DNA of 64,000 nt from Rotaria sordida (Eukaryota; Rotifera; Eurotatoria; Philodinida; Philodinidae), in contig CAJNOL010000089.1 in the NCBI GenBank assembly GCA_905250125.1, positions 215,915 through 279,914 on the forward strand, in the 5' to 3' direction. Positions 1 through 12,597 of this stretch are shown here, in pieces. Position 1 is the stretch's first letter. The number at the start of each line of letters is the position of its first letter. The notes under the pieces were generated by a model. The model did no database searches. It saw only the letters and a list, made by a program, of their open reading frames with translations, and was not told where the DNA came from. The position numbers and the translations under genes were made by a program.

Positions 1-947
1 TGAATTCTATGTTTGATGTAACAGCTCTCTTTGGTATATCTGTTGACTGGATTTTTTAATAGAATATTTTTTCTTTTGTCTTAAATGTGTAATACAATAT
101 GATGCCACATTTATATAAGATTGCATCAGTTGTCAGGTTCTGATTATTTAAAAAAAAATACAACATGTCATAGTGACATGCACCAGGCATATTTCACAAA
201 TAATAATAAATTTGTGATGTACATCATATCTAAAGTTTATTAGTTTGTTAATTATCATAGATGCATCAATCTTTTTTTTTTTTTGATTAAATATAATTTT
301 TAACAATTCAATCTTTTGTCAAGTTGATATGTACTTAATGAGGACATTTTATTAAAACAATTCGTCTGATTATGAAGTTTGTTTGTGGTTTTTCACTCGG
401 GTTTATTACTCTCATATGTTTTTCATATGATAATATTAAGAAATATGTATTTTTCTGAACTTTAAAATTCCATATTTACTCATTTATCTTATATTTTAGT
501 CAATGTCATTGGACGCTTTTTTTTTCCTTTTTCGTTCTTTTTTACAAATATTATACAATAACAACTTTTTTTTTTACGTCGTTATTTTCTATTTCATCAT
601 CTTTTTCCCTCTGTATTTTTATTCTATGTCCTTTCAGTAAAAACCTTTACTGATCATTAGCTGAGCGCATGCTTCCCCGTCGTTCTTTTACGCACACCTC
701 TTTTATAGGGGTGTGGTTTGTTCTGTTCTGTTTGAAGCCGGGGCATGGTCCAATGCATGTTTCTTCTTTTCTTCATACACCAACAACGCGTGATTATTAA
801 CTGACAGTGTTTATGATCATGCGTTGAATGCATGGTATGCTTGAGTTTCTCTCTCCTATTGCTTTTTATATGCACAGTTCAAGCGCACAATAATAGTTAG
901 CAGTACTCGTATAAATATCTAAAATATAATATACAAAATCTTGATTC
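1..947. other. AT-rich upstream intergenic region
   Basis: No gene is recognisable here. The stretch is AT-rich with T-homopolymers near 271-284, 519-527 and 567-575. A region of slightly higher GC at about 660-860 has an antisense open frame with no recognisable protein features, which I regard as chance. The sequence just before 948 is presumably the promoter and 5' UTR of the KLF-like gene, but I could not identify a convincing core promoter element. Confidence 0.6.
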
Positions 948-2337
948 ATGATTCAACTTGCTCCGTCGATTTCATCGCTTAGTTTTAAAACAAGTATAAA
1001 ACAAAGTGAAGCTATTTCATTGCCTGAAACAAAACCTATCATACATTCACAGCAAAGTAGTTTGATTAGAATGAATCATACTGATAAAACTACGCAAGAA
1101 ATAAACGCAGTAAGTTTCATGTTTATTGTACTTTGGACTTGAATTTATTTATTAAAAAAAATATAATTATAGACTTCTACAGTAAGTGTTCAAGATGCAG
1201 AATTATTATTATCATTCAGCTCAAATGCACAAAAACCAAGAAAACTTCATCCGAAATTTCGACCAGTAAATAAAAAAAAAGAATCAATTTTCTTTTTTTA
1301 ATAAATCTTTTTTTTTTTTTTAATTTCAGTATTTTGGTGAAACAACTAATACTCCTCTTCTGTCATTTGATAATTTAACATTATCAAATAATTCAGAAAT
1401 TATGCCTCGAAAGGGATCATTATCTTCTACATCGGATGAATCATTATCTGATATTTCATCTACACCATGTACATCTCCATGTCCATCATCAAATGATGAT
1501 TGTCACTCATCTTTATCTTCCTCAAATTCAACTACAAGATTTTCTCCACCAATAACAGATACTAATAATCCAGAATATCACATTCTTTATCTAAATCTCA
1601 ATGGTGCATATCTTCCTATTGCTCAAACATCATTTATAATTCAAACAACATCAAAATCAACAAATACACCAATATCAAAACCAAAAACAAATACACAATT
1701 ATTAAAGTCTGATCGAAAAAAAAACTATATCTGTTCACATCCTGGTTGTAGTAAATCATATTTCAAATCATCTCATCTTAAAGCGCATGTTCGTCTACAT
1801 ACTGGTAATTTTTATTTTCATATTATTCTATTATTAGAATCCCCATAGCAGTTGTCCTTTGCTGTTCTTTTTTTTTTCACCATTTTTAGAGGTAGAAAAG
1901 GCGTTGACATACTTCAGTATTTTAAACCACTATCCTTACAATTTTGAGAGTAAAGATAATAATTGGTTACTATTTCTCTTAAATGACGTCAAAAGAAAAG
2001 AAAGATAGCTGTACCCATTATTTTCTCTTCAGACAGAACTACGCACTCTACAATACATTAGAGAGAAAGAAAAAAAAATCGACGTATATTACTAAGAATA
2101 GCTTTTGTTGATTTACTTATGACATCTCTTTTTTTCTATATAGGTGAAAAGCCATTTTCATGCTCGTGGCCGAATTGCGACAAAACATTTGCACGATCCG
2201 ATGAATTAAGCAGACATCGAAGACGACACACAGGAGAAAAAAAACATGTTTGTCCTGTATGTCAAAAAGCGTTTATAAGAAGCGATCATTTGGCTAAACA
2301 TCAAAAACGTCATACAAAAACAACATCATTATTTTAA
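948..2337 (+). CDS. KLF10/11-like (TIEG-type) C2H2 zinc-finger transcription factor
   Basis: Krueppel-like transcription factors bind GC/CACCC boxes through three C-terminal C2H2 fingers. Exons: 948-1109, 1173-1265, 1330-1804, 2144-2337; all introns are GT-AG and join in frame to give about 307 aa. An in-frame stop at 942-944 supports the ATG at 948 unless another exon lies upstream. Zinc ligands: finger 1 C220/C225/H238/H242, finger 2 C250/C255/H268/H272, finger 3 C280/C283/H296/H300, with HTGEK linkers. The segments [26 protein letters not shown] and [19 protein letters not shown] resemble KLF10/11 more than KLF1-8 (from memory of the family). The N-terminal two thirds are low-complexity (Ser/Thr/Pro-rich) with no clear SIN3-interaction motif. 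The last intron (339 nt) splits the first HTGEKP linker codon. KLF membership is firm; the KLF10/11 subgroup is likely. Confidence 0.92.
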
Positions 2338-2340
2338 TAG

Positions 2341-2346
2341 AATAAA
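2341..2346 (+). promoter_or_regulatory. Poly(A) signal AATAAA of the KLF-like gene
   Basis: A canonical AATAAA lies 4 nt after the stop codon of the KLF-like reading frame, implying a very short 3' UTR. Confidence 0.5.
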
Positions 2347-4195
2347 CAACAACATTTAATAATACTGTATATTTTATTTGCAACTCGGGAACATTTTTTT
2401 TTTCTATATTATTGGCTAGTCAAGAAAACCAACATACAATGAACATATGTATGTCATGTACCATATAGATTAGAAAAAAAAACTAATGCTTTTTTCCGAC
2501 ATTTTTTGTCAATTTGTATGTATGTGATTATTGTACATGTTGTTTATTTTTCTTTTTATGAAACATAAACAGATTTTTTTTATATGACGCATATTAATTT
2601 AAAGATCAGTACCTAATTATAGAATCAATCATTTGTATAAAACACTTTCAGGTCTACAAGAGAATCTTCTTTCCTAAAATATATCAAGTTTGAAAGTGTA
2701 TGATGCTTGAAAAAAACGAATGTATGATTATTTCATAAAGTAAAAGCACATCTGTGGCGAAAAATAAATTTTCTTGAACAAGGACAAATAAATCGAAGGT
2801 CGCTTATTAAAAAGAATGAAATAATAATAAGATCATTTTCAAATCAAATATTTTTATACATGTTAAGGTTACCTTCCCTGCCTTCCCCCTTTTCGGACAT
2901 GAAAATCAAAATTTTTTCAATTTTTTGCTTTTCGTTGATATTTATACATACTTTGAAGTCTTCTTTATCGACTTGCAAAAAAAGAACAAACTTATTTTGA
3001 CAGTATTTTGGCCTTGAAATAAAAAACGATTTTCGAGACTCCCCCTTATCTAAAAATACCTCGACTTTTTACTCCTTTTTTTTTAATATTTCGTCTTTAC
3101 ATTTAATCTATTTATCGCTATCTTGTTTTTAGCATATGATTTTTACCGTCACATGTCGGAACTCATGAGACATTGTTCGACTTCAATCTGAAACAGTTGA
3201 TCAAATTCATTCGCAATACGATCAATATGACGAAATCAAAAACTTTCTACATCAGACTTATTTTTAGTAGTATGAGTTATTTTTTATATTTCAAACTATT
3301 CCTAATCGTCGGTTAAGGAGTTAGTATCGTCGGAATGATTTACTCTTATTTGTTAATTCTTTCGTTAGTCGTAAAAGAGAGGTATAGTTAACGAGAATTA
3401 TATTATTCATGCGTGTCTATTTATGCGTATCTCACAAGCATAAAAAAAGAACGTACTCTTCGAACCTATAAAACCATTCTATTAAATGTTTAATAGTCGA
3501 AAACCAACAAAACCTTAAACAGCACGGAAAAAAGATGAATATTTAGGAGAAAATCTACATTCAATTTTGTTTTACTTTTTTCTCAAAATCAGATTTTATA
3601 CAAAAAAAAAAAGGTACTGTTTCGTTCCCGTTTCTACGACACACAAAGAGGCATCAAGCTGGAACTTTTTTCATATATACTGATCACTATATAGCATGAG
3701 TATTTTTTTTACTTCAAAAACTATTGCTCTGGTCATTTTTGACAGCTTTCACAAATATTTTTTCTAGTAAAAAAAACACAGACGTTTTTTAGGATACGTC
3801 TGGTATTTTGTTTTTTTTATCGAAAGGACAAATAGAATAAGGAGATCAAAAAAGAAAAAATATATACTTCAAATAGTGTCCAGTACATGTAAAAAATTTT
3901 GAACTGAATGGAACGTAACCTCTCAGAGAAATGAGGAGCGAAAAGGGGCGTCACTTTGACAAATTGTGAATTCAATATCGCATAAAAGACAGCATTCGGG
4001 AACTTTGAATCTAGCACAATTTTTATTCTACTGTTCAAGATTTATCTACCCTGAAAGTTTCAAATTTTTCTAATGAGCTATTCTCCAGAAACACTGAAAA
4101 GAGTAGGAAGAAAGTGTCTTAAATTGTTGATAAGATTTTAATGAAAAATAAAACTCTTTTTATATAAACATTGATAACAAGAAATTGTTTTAATT
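2347..4195. other. Intergenic region between KLF-like gene and DNAAF11
   Basis: About 1.85 kb of AT-rich sequence with no recognised gene. Short open frames (for example 3817-4038, minus) lack family features or splice context and look like chance. The KLF-like gene (+) and DNAAF11 (-) converge here, so the region should contain only their 3' ends. Confidence 0.6.
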
Positions 4196-4201
4196 TTTAT
4201 T
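4196..4201 (-). promoter_or_regulatory. Poly(A) signal AATAAA of DNAAF11
   Basis: The complement of 4196-4201 reads AATAAA, about 32 nt downstream of the DNAAF11 stop codon. This is a plausible cleavage signal in an AT-rich background, so a chance match is possible. Confidence 0.4.
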
Positions 4202-4232
4202 AACATATAACATTTATGAAAAAAAAACTGAA

Positions 4233-7200
4233 TTAGATTAAAGGAGGTACATCCGGATTATCAATAAAATCTGATGAATTTTCTCGTTCTTTTGATGGAT
4301 TTGTTTTAGGTTTTAATTGAGAATTTCTTTTATTTTGATTTACAATTTGAGTGTAGTCAACAGTTGATGATGGATCTTTACCAAGTTCAAGATAGGTCGA
4401 TGATTTTTCAGAAGATGATGTAGAACTAAAATTTAAAAACAAAAATGTAAAATTGAATAGCAAAGCAGATATTGTATACGTTTTTTTATTTTCAATTTGG
4501 GGTTTTGTTTCAATTGGAGTATTTGATTCTTTTACTTTGAGCATTTTAATAACTAAATGTCCTGTTGTTTTAGATCGTTCAGCTGCTGAAAGTGTTGTAT
4601 TCACTTCTTCGGATAAGACCAATTGTAAAATCTATGAATCAAGAAAAATAATACGTAAATATAATCTAGTAAAAAATCATACTTTTCCTTTAATAGTGGC
4701 TCGAACATAAGTAGGTTGAACATCAACATCGATAAGTGATGTATCCAAATGACGAAAAACAGCAATATCAAGAATAATATATCGATCATCATCACTTTCA
4801 TACATTTTGAAATCAACTCTAAAGAATAAATAATATGATATTTTTATTTATAAATAAAAACTAAATATGATATACTTAGGTTCATTACAATTGAGTGGAC
4901 GACCATCATCACCAATATATTGACGGACAGGTTTCGGTTCAGTTTTTGTTCTTTAAAAAACAAATGAATAAAATGATTCTATCTTTTTGATTTTTAAATA
5001 CAAACTCTTTTGATTCACGTTCACGTTTTTTTTTCATACTTTCATGTGTTTCAATACGTGATTCTGGTGTGTATTCTGATTGTTGTTCCCAATAACTATA
5101 CATATAAATAAATCAAAATTCAAGTGATTTTTTTTTGTTCTTCTATGAAGATATTTTAATACTTTTCATCAGCATCACGTTCTTGTTTAGTTCGTGCATA
5201 TTCATTCACTTGATTTTTCTTTAAAAAAAAATACAATAAAATAAAGCAAAACATAAAAACTAATATTCATGACTGTTACTCGTTTTTCTGCATATTGTTG
5301 ATCCAATTCTTCGATACGCTTGGAAATCTTATCGTATTTCTAAAACATATTAAAAGTAGCTAATTAAATAAATATGAAAATAGACTTTCTGAATGAGTTA
5401 AAAATACTGAAATAACAATTTTTTCACTATGAATAAGAGCTCAAACGAAAGTATATGTATTTGTACCTTTTGTATATTTTTGTAGTAAAAGTAAAAGTAC
5501 AATTATTCATTAGGTGTAATTCAAGACAAATACCTTCGTACTTGTACTTAAGAACGAACATCTGTACTTGCTATTTTTACCTGTATTACGAAATAATATC
5601 TTTTTGTATATTTGAAATATCTTTCGGAATACTTCACTGTTGTCATCAACGAAAGACGTTTCAAATATTAAAACTTATTCGATTAAGTAGTTTAATCATC
5701 TACTAAATACATAGGTGAATTTAATAAAAATTGAAACTAATTTTGGACTTCTGTTTATTTTTTTTTTAAATCTAAGATTCTTTTATATAAAGCATTTTTT
5801 ATATTTTCGACGTATTGTATGACGCATGAAAGATGTTCAATTTAAAAATAATTAGCCATTGGATAGATCGAATGACTTTTAAATGACTCTATAAGTTTCA
5901 GTTAAAGCATATTTTCATTCTAAACATTTAAAATTTCTTTAAATTATTATTCACATATTAAAATATATTTTATAAATTCCATTTATTTTAAGTTCAATAT
6001 TGTTAGAACGAATTAATAGTTTTAACCCAAACTTTTAGAGAAGTCTAAGATATATATAGAAAATCTTTCATCAACATTCTATATTAAAATCGTTCTAGTC
6101 AATATGTAAGAAATCCTATCGATTATTCAAAAATACAACGAAGCCATAATCTGTCCTAGCTTCTAGAGCATGGATCCGAATTCATGTAGATTCTTTTTAC
6201 AATGGAGATATGTGTTGATAAGTGAAAAGATGGCACATATTCGGATCAAATGAAAGCTCTCATCGCTAAACTAACAAGGCTAAAATATTAGCGGTCCTTG
6301 GCTTGTCTAGAGGGAGATATTCGATTTTTACTGTATTTATAGTATATGTAGGATGTCCATAATTGAAAATTTCAGTGGAATTTATTTTTCTTTTTTCATG
6401 ATGGTTGGATAGCGTTCATGGAGTTGCATTAAAAAAACTACTGTTTCAAATTTTAAAAAGAGATTTTAAAAAATCTTAAACGAAGAGTCCAACTTACTGT
6501 TATTTTCAGATATAAGGAAAAATAGATCCAAAATTCCGATCCTACGCAAAATTTATTTTTAAATCTCTTTTTAAAATTTGAAACAGTAGTTTTTCTAATG
6601 CAACTCGATGAGCTCTATCCAATCATCATGAAAAAAGAAAAATAAATTCCACTGAAATCTTCAATTATAGACATCCTACATATACTATAAATACAGTAAA
6701 AATCGAATATCTCCCTCTAGACAAGCCAAGGACCGCTAATATTTTAGCCTTGTTAGTTTAGCGATGAGAGCTTTCATTAGACCCGAATATGTGCTATCTT
6801 TTCATTTATCAACACACATATCTCCATTGTTACTGTCATCGAATCATATGATGTCACGATAGTCTTGAAAAACATATTAAAGATAGTCAACTTTAAAGAC
6901 GATGTTTATTATATCGATACATCCAGTAGAAAATACTAAATACTTTTTCCGTATTTAAGTACAGATACAAAAGTAGTTTTTTCCTACTCAAGTACCAATA
7001 CATTTTTTAGAGTACAAGTAAAATACTTTTTACTTGCTGTACTTGGAGTTCTCCTACCTCTGTTATACATCGAGATTTAAACACGTATTAAATGACAATA
7101 CTGAGAAATAGAGTTCGACAGTTCCAAAAAACTGGAGCTGAAATCGGAATCGTTAAATCATTAGATAGATACAAAAATTCTTTGATCTATGTTGAAAAAT

Positions 7201-9206
7201 CTTTATTTTTTCATTCCTGAGATTAAAGTTTTCAGTATATATCAATATTGTTTTGTTTAAGTACTGAAATATGTGGTGTCTTTTCTCATTTTTAGTAATT
7301 ACAACAGCAGTTCTGGGTTCTTTTTGAAACCACCGAACTCTACTAAGAAATAGCGTAGTCATGGCATTCATTTGATTCTTCTTAGGAGGAAAAAAGAGTT
7401 AAAGGAGAAAGTCTCCATAAGCTACAAAGATACCATTCGTTCACCTATTTTTCTTCAGAAAAGTAGATTCTCAGCTGAAACTTTCTATACTCTCGTTATC
7501 AATCATGAACGCTTTTTCCTTCATCGCTTTTTTCCGTGTCAGAAAATTCGTAAAGAAATTTCTGACATCCCTGCAGCATACGAAAAATGTCTATATCCAT
7601 AGTTTTCAAAGTGATGGTCTTTCTAATAGTTATATGGCATTTTGTCTATTGCTCATCATTATTTTTGTTCATATATATTTTGGTATGGATGTGAGTATTC
7701 TTCGTCCACATCCTCCATTATTCAATGAAGAATAAGAAAATGAACCGATTTCAAACTTTAATCCTTCATCTAGCAAATTGACCATGCACCACCTACGGTA
7801 TCCTAGGTAAGTGTCGTAAGCATCATATCTGAAAAAGTACGTTATATTAATGTTTTATGGAAACTATTGACTACTTTCTAGAAACATGTTCAATAAAAGA
7901 ACTGTTGTCCAGATATTGTGTTGGATTTCGTACATCATATTCTTCAGTGTCAATTGAATGAATTTTAGATATGTTAACGATTAAACCATACTTATGATGT
8001 TTGTCTTATTTTCTGTCTTGTCAATATATATTACTCTTCAAAATATGCTCTGATTTAGTTTCTCTTTGAGAGAAAACAATTGGTTTTCTTTCAAAACTTT
8101 TAAATAGAACTTCGCTTTTACATAAGCAATTTGCTCCACGGACCTATTAAACATGTTACTTCTCCCCTCTTTCGTTCCTAATCGTATATGAAAGAGATAT
8201 TTATCTACTTTTTGATAGACTTTTGTTCTCAAATACTAATGATATATTACTTCTCTGAGTATTTAGATCTACAATAAACACTTAACCATTAATTCATAAA
8301 GAAAGAACTATGTATTTTCTCTCGTTCTATGACATAAACTGTCAATAACTCTTCGAATTTTGATCGTGTCTACGATTAAAATTTCAGTATTAGCTTACTT
8401 GTAATGCTAAAATTCGTTCAGTTTTTGTAATTTCATTTCCATCTAATCTCTACAAATCAAAATATCAATGACATATCACTTTAATTGTAAGACAAACAAA
8501 CTTGTAATTGTGGCAATGTAGCAATAACATAATCACGATAACCTTCATGATCAACACATGGATTACCAGTTAAATATCTAGATTATATTATAAATAATTT
8601 TTTCGACAATATCAAATAACTTACAAATCTGCAAGATGAATATTATCACGAAGATTTTCAACACTTGATAATATACCAATAAAATTTAATGTTAAATCAA
8701 GTTTATTTAATGATTCACATCCTAAAAATTTTTGCAATAGATAAATAAAAGTTTTAATAAAAATTTTTATTTTTTTTTTATGTTTACCAGAAAGATTTTC
8801 AATATATTCAATATTATTCAGTGCTAAATTGAGATATTCTAATTTTTTTAATCGACCAACATTTTCTTTTAAGAATAAAAATGAATATAAAACAAAAATA
8901 AAATCAAAAAATGAAAATCCTACCGATTTTTGAAATAAGATTGCTTTGTAAATAAAGTATTCGTAATTCTCGACACCATTTATCCAAATATTCAATTCTA
9001 TAAATAATCAAAATTATTATCATTAATAAAAAATAAAAACAAATCTTACTTTTCAATATCTTGTTGATGAAGTGATACTTCTTCAAGTGTTGACAATTGT
9101 CCTTCATTATGTTCAGCTCGTTTACGAATTAAACTTTCGGTAACTAAAAATATCTAAACTACAGCAACAATTGATATTTATCAAATTTTTACATACTAAA
9201 AACCAT
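4233..9206 (-). CDS. DNAAF11: Dynein axonemal assembly factor 11 (LRRC6/TilB)
   Basis: Cytoplasmic factor for preassembly of axonemal dynein arms in motile cilia. Fourteen exons, 5' to 3': 9197-9206, 9050-9143, 8924-8997, 8788-8865, 8625-8721, 8502-8577, 8399-8449, 5280-5339, 5163-5218, 5006-5095, 4876-4950, 4683-4818, 4480-4631, 4233-4425; phases join to 413 aa (human about 466). The N-terminus [16 protein letters not shown] parallels the human N-terminus. Leucine-rich repeats cover about residues 20-130 ([35 protein letters not shown]), followed by an LRR cap ([21 protein letters not shown]). A CS/p23-like domain starts near residue 254 ([20 protein letters not shown]), and the protein ends DNPDVPPLI, as in human LRRC6. 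The 10-nt first exon is unusual but gives the expected start. Intron 7 is about 3.06 kb and holds a palindromic repeat; most others are under 100 nt. Confidence 0.95.
6199..6830. repeat. Long palindromic (foldback) repeat in DNAAF11 intron 7
   Basis: Two arms, 6199-6467 and 6561-6830, are near-identical reverse complements of about 270 bp separated by a 93 bp spacer. For example the left block around 6285-6320 (taatattagcggtccttggc reversed) recurs on the right around 6720-6745. No open frame of interest lies in the spacer. This looks like a non-autonomous foldback or MITE-type element; I saw no clear target-site duplication. Confidence 0.85.
6940..7064. mobile_element. Possible hAT-like transposon terminus (remnant)
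   Basis: The segment repeats tacttgagtac/aagtaaaagtac-type words and its complement ends CAGAGGTAGGAG, a pattern I associate with hAT transposon ends. A matching opposite terminus was not found, although sequence with similar words occurs at about 5450-5590. It may be one decayed end of an element spanning the palindrome in the same intron. Confidence 0.3.
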
Positions 9207-12200
9207 AGTTAAATAGCTAGTTTATTTATTTTTTATTAATTTAACCACGTGTATATAAGAAATAAATTTTAATAAAAATCAACATCACTTAGCAGTGGCC
9301 TCTACTCTCAGTAAATTAAAGACTAGATGTCGCAAACAAACGTTGATACGCTTGAATGATTACATACATCGGTTTCTCTCATTTATTTAAGACCATCTAG
9401 TCAACATAAGCAAGTCCGTTTTGATACGCCTGTGATTGAATAATTATTTTTTTATTATTTAAGATTGATCGAGACATAAAGAATTCAGCAATTCAATATA
9501 GATGTCTTTATCGATTGAATTTATGGCTTTACATATATTCCGATTGAATTAGCTAATAGTTGTATTCAGTACTCCATGAAGCAAGCTATTTAATTTTTAA
9601 TGAGTGCCTATGGTAATCAAACGTGGTTGAATTTTTATTCCTCTTTATTAAGAAGGTCAAAATGATACTTTCAACAAATATCATCAATGTTCTACCTAAC
9701 ACAAGAAGCAAGGCTGTTATCTATAGCCTCCGAAAATCGGTTCTAATATTCACTATCAATTTTGGTAGTACGGGTTCACACTTTTTTTCTATAAAGACTT
9801 TTTTTTTTGTTAATATTAATAAATGATTTGTATCGATCAATGAACATTGTTTTCTTCATAATCACGTTTGAAATAAAATTTACTTTAAAATCACATGTTT
9901 TTATCAAGTTCATATTAAATACTTTATGAATATTTATGTTACAATTCATTATAATATCATACTTGATTAAATTTCAAGTAGTCTTTTTATTGATTAATTT
10001 AAAATGAAGAATTTCTTTTTTATGATTTGCAGCAAAAAAATATTCAGGCACATTCAATGTTATTATGCGACATATGATAGTCAAACAAGAATTGAAGTAA
10101 ATATTTATTTACTCAAGATTTTGAGAAGAAATATAGTCAATACATAATAGGTATTTTAGCATAGACCCACAATGATGAAACAGAATAAATCGAAAAAAGA
10201 ACATATTGTTTGTTTCAAAATATAGTATGCTCTTTTACTTTTTGGATAATTCAATGATGAAACGAGCTAAGACCTGCTATTTTTCGTCAATCGATTGATA
10301 ACTTCGAGAAACAACGTTCCATTATAAAATAGTTTTTATTGACTAAAAGACATTTTTATTTTTTCATCTTATAAAATAGGGAATAATACATATTTTTTTC
10401 TTCGACATTTTTTATTATATTATACATTGAAAAAAGCAAATTTCTAACAAGTGAATAACTAACATGCTTACGAAATGGATCATATGTATGTATGTTTGTA
10501 TGTATACAGTAGATGTCCGAAGTCTCGCTATTAGTAGAAAGTACCTAAATTTGAATCTTTTTGCCTAATATTATTACTACAAATAGAGCTCGGTAAATCC
10601 TGATCGCAAGCACTAATATAAGGTTGATCGGCGTTAATGCAGCGCGTCCAGAATAAAAGTACTGTGTTTTTAGGATCTCAAAAAAGCTTTTTTAAACAGT
10701 TTTCTAGTTCACCATGGTTTTGAAATGTTACAGTCTATTATTTTATTTACAAACAAGACTTCATATGTCTTTATTGTGTCACAGATAAAAGATTCTAATC
10801 TGCTGTAATCCATAGGCATAGCAATGTTTCCATTGTTTGGGATAGTCTTCGCATAGATCTCCGCTACACGAATGGCTATAATCATGAAATTTTCAGGAAA
10901 TACTTGATTAGAGCAGACAACTCACTGAAGAAAATTTCAAGATAAATAATTGAAAATAGTCGAAATTACAAGTTTCATTTTTGACAAATTCCATCAACTT
11001 TTATGTTACAAGTAACTAAAGAGAACTTCATAAAGCAAGCAAACTACAATCGTTTGACATGACACTTTTATCGTGTCTGCATAAAAAAATTTATGTTGAC
11101 CTTCTAGCTCCTTCGCTTGAAGCCTGATCAAGTCTTGATTGCTGCTTTCAATCGGTATTCATCGCGCTCTATTTGTCACTAAAATATTAAACCAATGAAT
11201 TCGCGTTTACATACTTTTTAGCTGATAGCGGAACTTTTGACAACTACTATATGTATACACTATAATGTATTCGTAGGTAACACACCTATATTATAAAACC
11301 TGTCAAGTTGGAAATATGTAAAGTAAAAATAATTGCTTATGATAATCAAAAAAGCATTTCAAAATACTTTAATTATACATTTGGATTAACAAGTGATATT
11401 TAAGAGAAAAAAAAATCATAGAAACTTTGTTAAAAATTATGGATTAACACATTTTACAGAGTATCAATTTATTATTAATACAAAGAACATCATAATTATG
11501 TATTAATTGCCATTTAACAATTATTTATGAAATATAATAATCAAATAAATTCTTTCTATAAATAAAAATCATTGATTTATTCATATTTAACACTAAAAGA
11601 ACTTTATTTATTCAAACTCTAAGAATGAATGAAGTAAACAAAATTTATATCAAATAATTCTTTTTTGTACATTGACTTTGTATAACCCTATAAAAGACTG
11701 TTTCATATTCATTATGAATTCACTGTTTCATTATCAGATATTATAACATCATGTCGAACAACTTAATTAATTCTATTAAAGAAAGATCATCGTAATCCTA
11801 AGAAAATCTTGATTAAATTGGAGCATATATCTAAATATGATATCTATAATGAAAAATACCGATAATAGACAATATTTCAATGGTAAACAGACGTTTTTTT
11901 AGACTTTTATTAATAAACATTTATTTTATCGTTTAAACTTTATCCAATTTAAAGAAAAATAGTGATAGATGGTGCTCATTATTCTATAAAAATGTTACTA
12001 ATCGTATAATAGATTACAATAGTTTTAAATGAAAAAGAAATGTTTCCAATTGAAGAAGATAATCAGATCTTTACGTATCAACTCTTAAAGATGACGGTGC
12101 GTTTTTCTTTTGATACACTTTTGTTGGGATGATTCTAGGCTACATATTAAAAAAAAATATTTTAGTTCTAATTAAGAATCATCTAGAAAGCAATATACAC

Positions 12201-12597
12201 TATACAAGATCAGATGATCTCACTTATCCTCTCACCGTAATTTGAAGCTAGATATAAACTTTTACTTTTAAACATGTTGGCAAATATCTTTCAAACGTCT
12301 TTATTCATTCAATATTATATTTTTTTGATGAAGGAATCTCAAGGCAAAAATACGATTCATTTACTGATGACTCTTTCAGAGTCTTCAGTTTTCCATGTAC
12401 ATATAACCAAGAAAAAACCGATCAACACCACACATCATACACACTAATCATGGAATATATAACAAAATTCTATAAAATTAAATAAAATATAACCGATTAT
12501 TTTTAGTTTGATCTTCGTTGGTTTCCAGGTTCACATTCAAACTGTTCTGTTAATGGATACCAAACGTATATGAAAGTTTCTTTTGAATAGAAGGGAA
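9207..12597. other. Intergenic region between SLC25A51-like gene and DNAAF11
   Basis: About 3.4 kb with no recognised gene on either strand. It contains the DNAAF11 upstream region, T/A-rich low-complexity stretches, and a short TATG microsatellite near 10482-10506. Short open frames (for example 9623-9826) have no family features. I see no RNA gene. Confidence 0.55.

Noticed and set aside
7372..7735. Possible nested gene in DNAAF11 intron 7
   Set aside because: Two overlapping plus-strand frames of 76 codons with one hydrophobic stretch, but no family features, splice support or homologue that I recognise.
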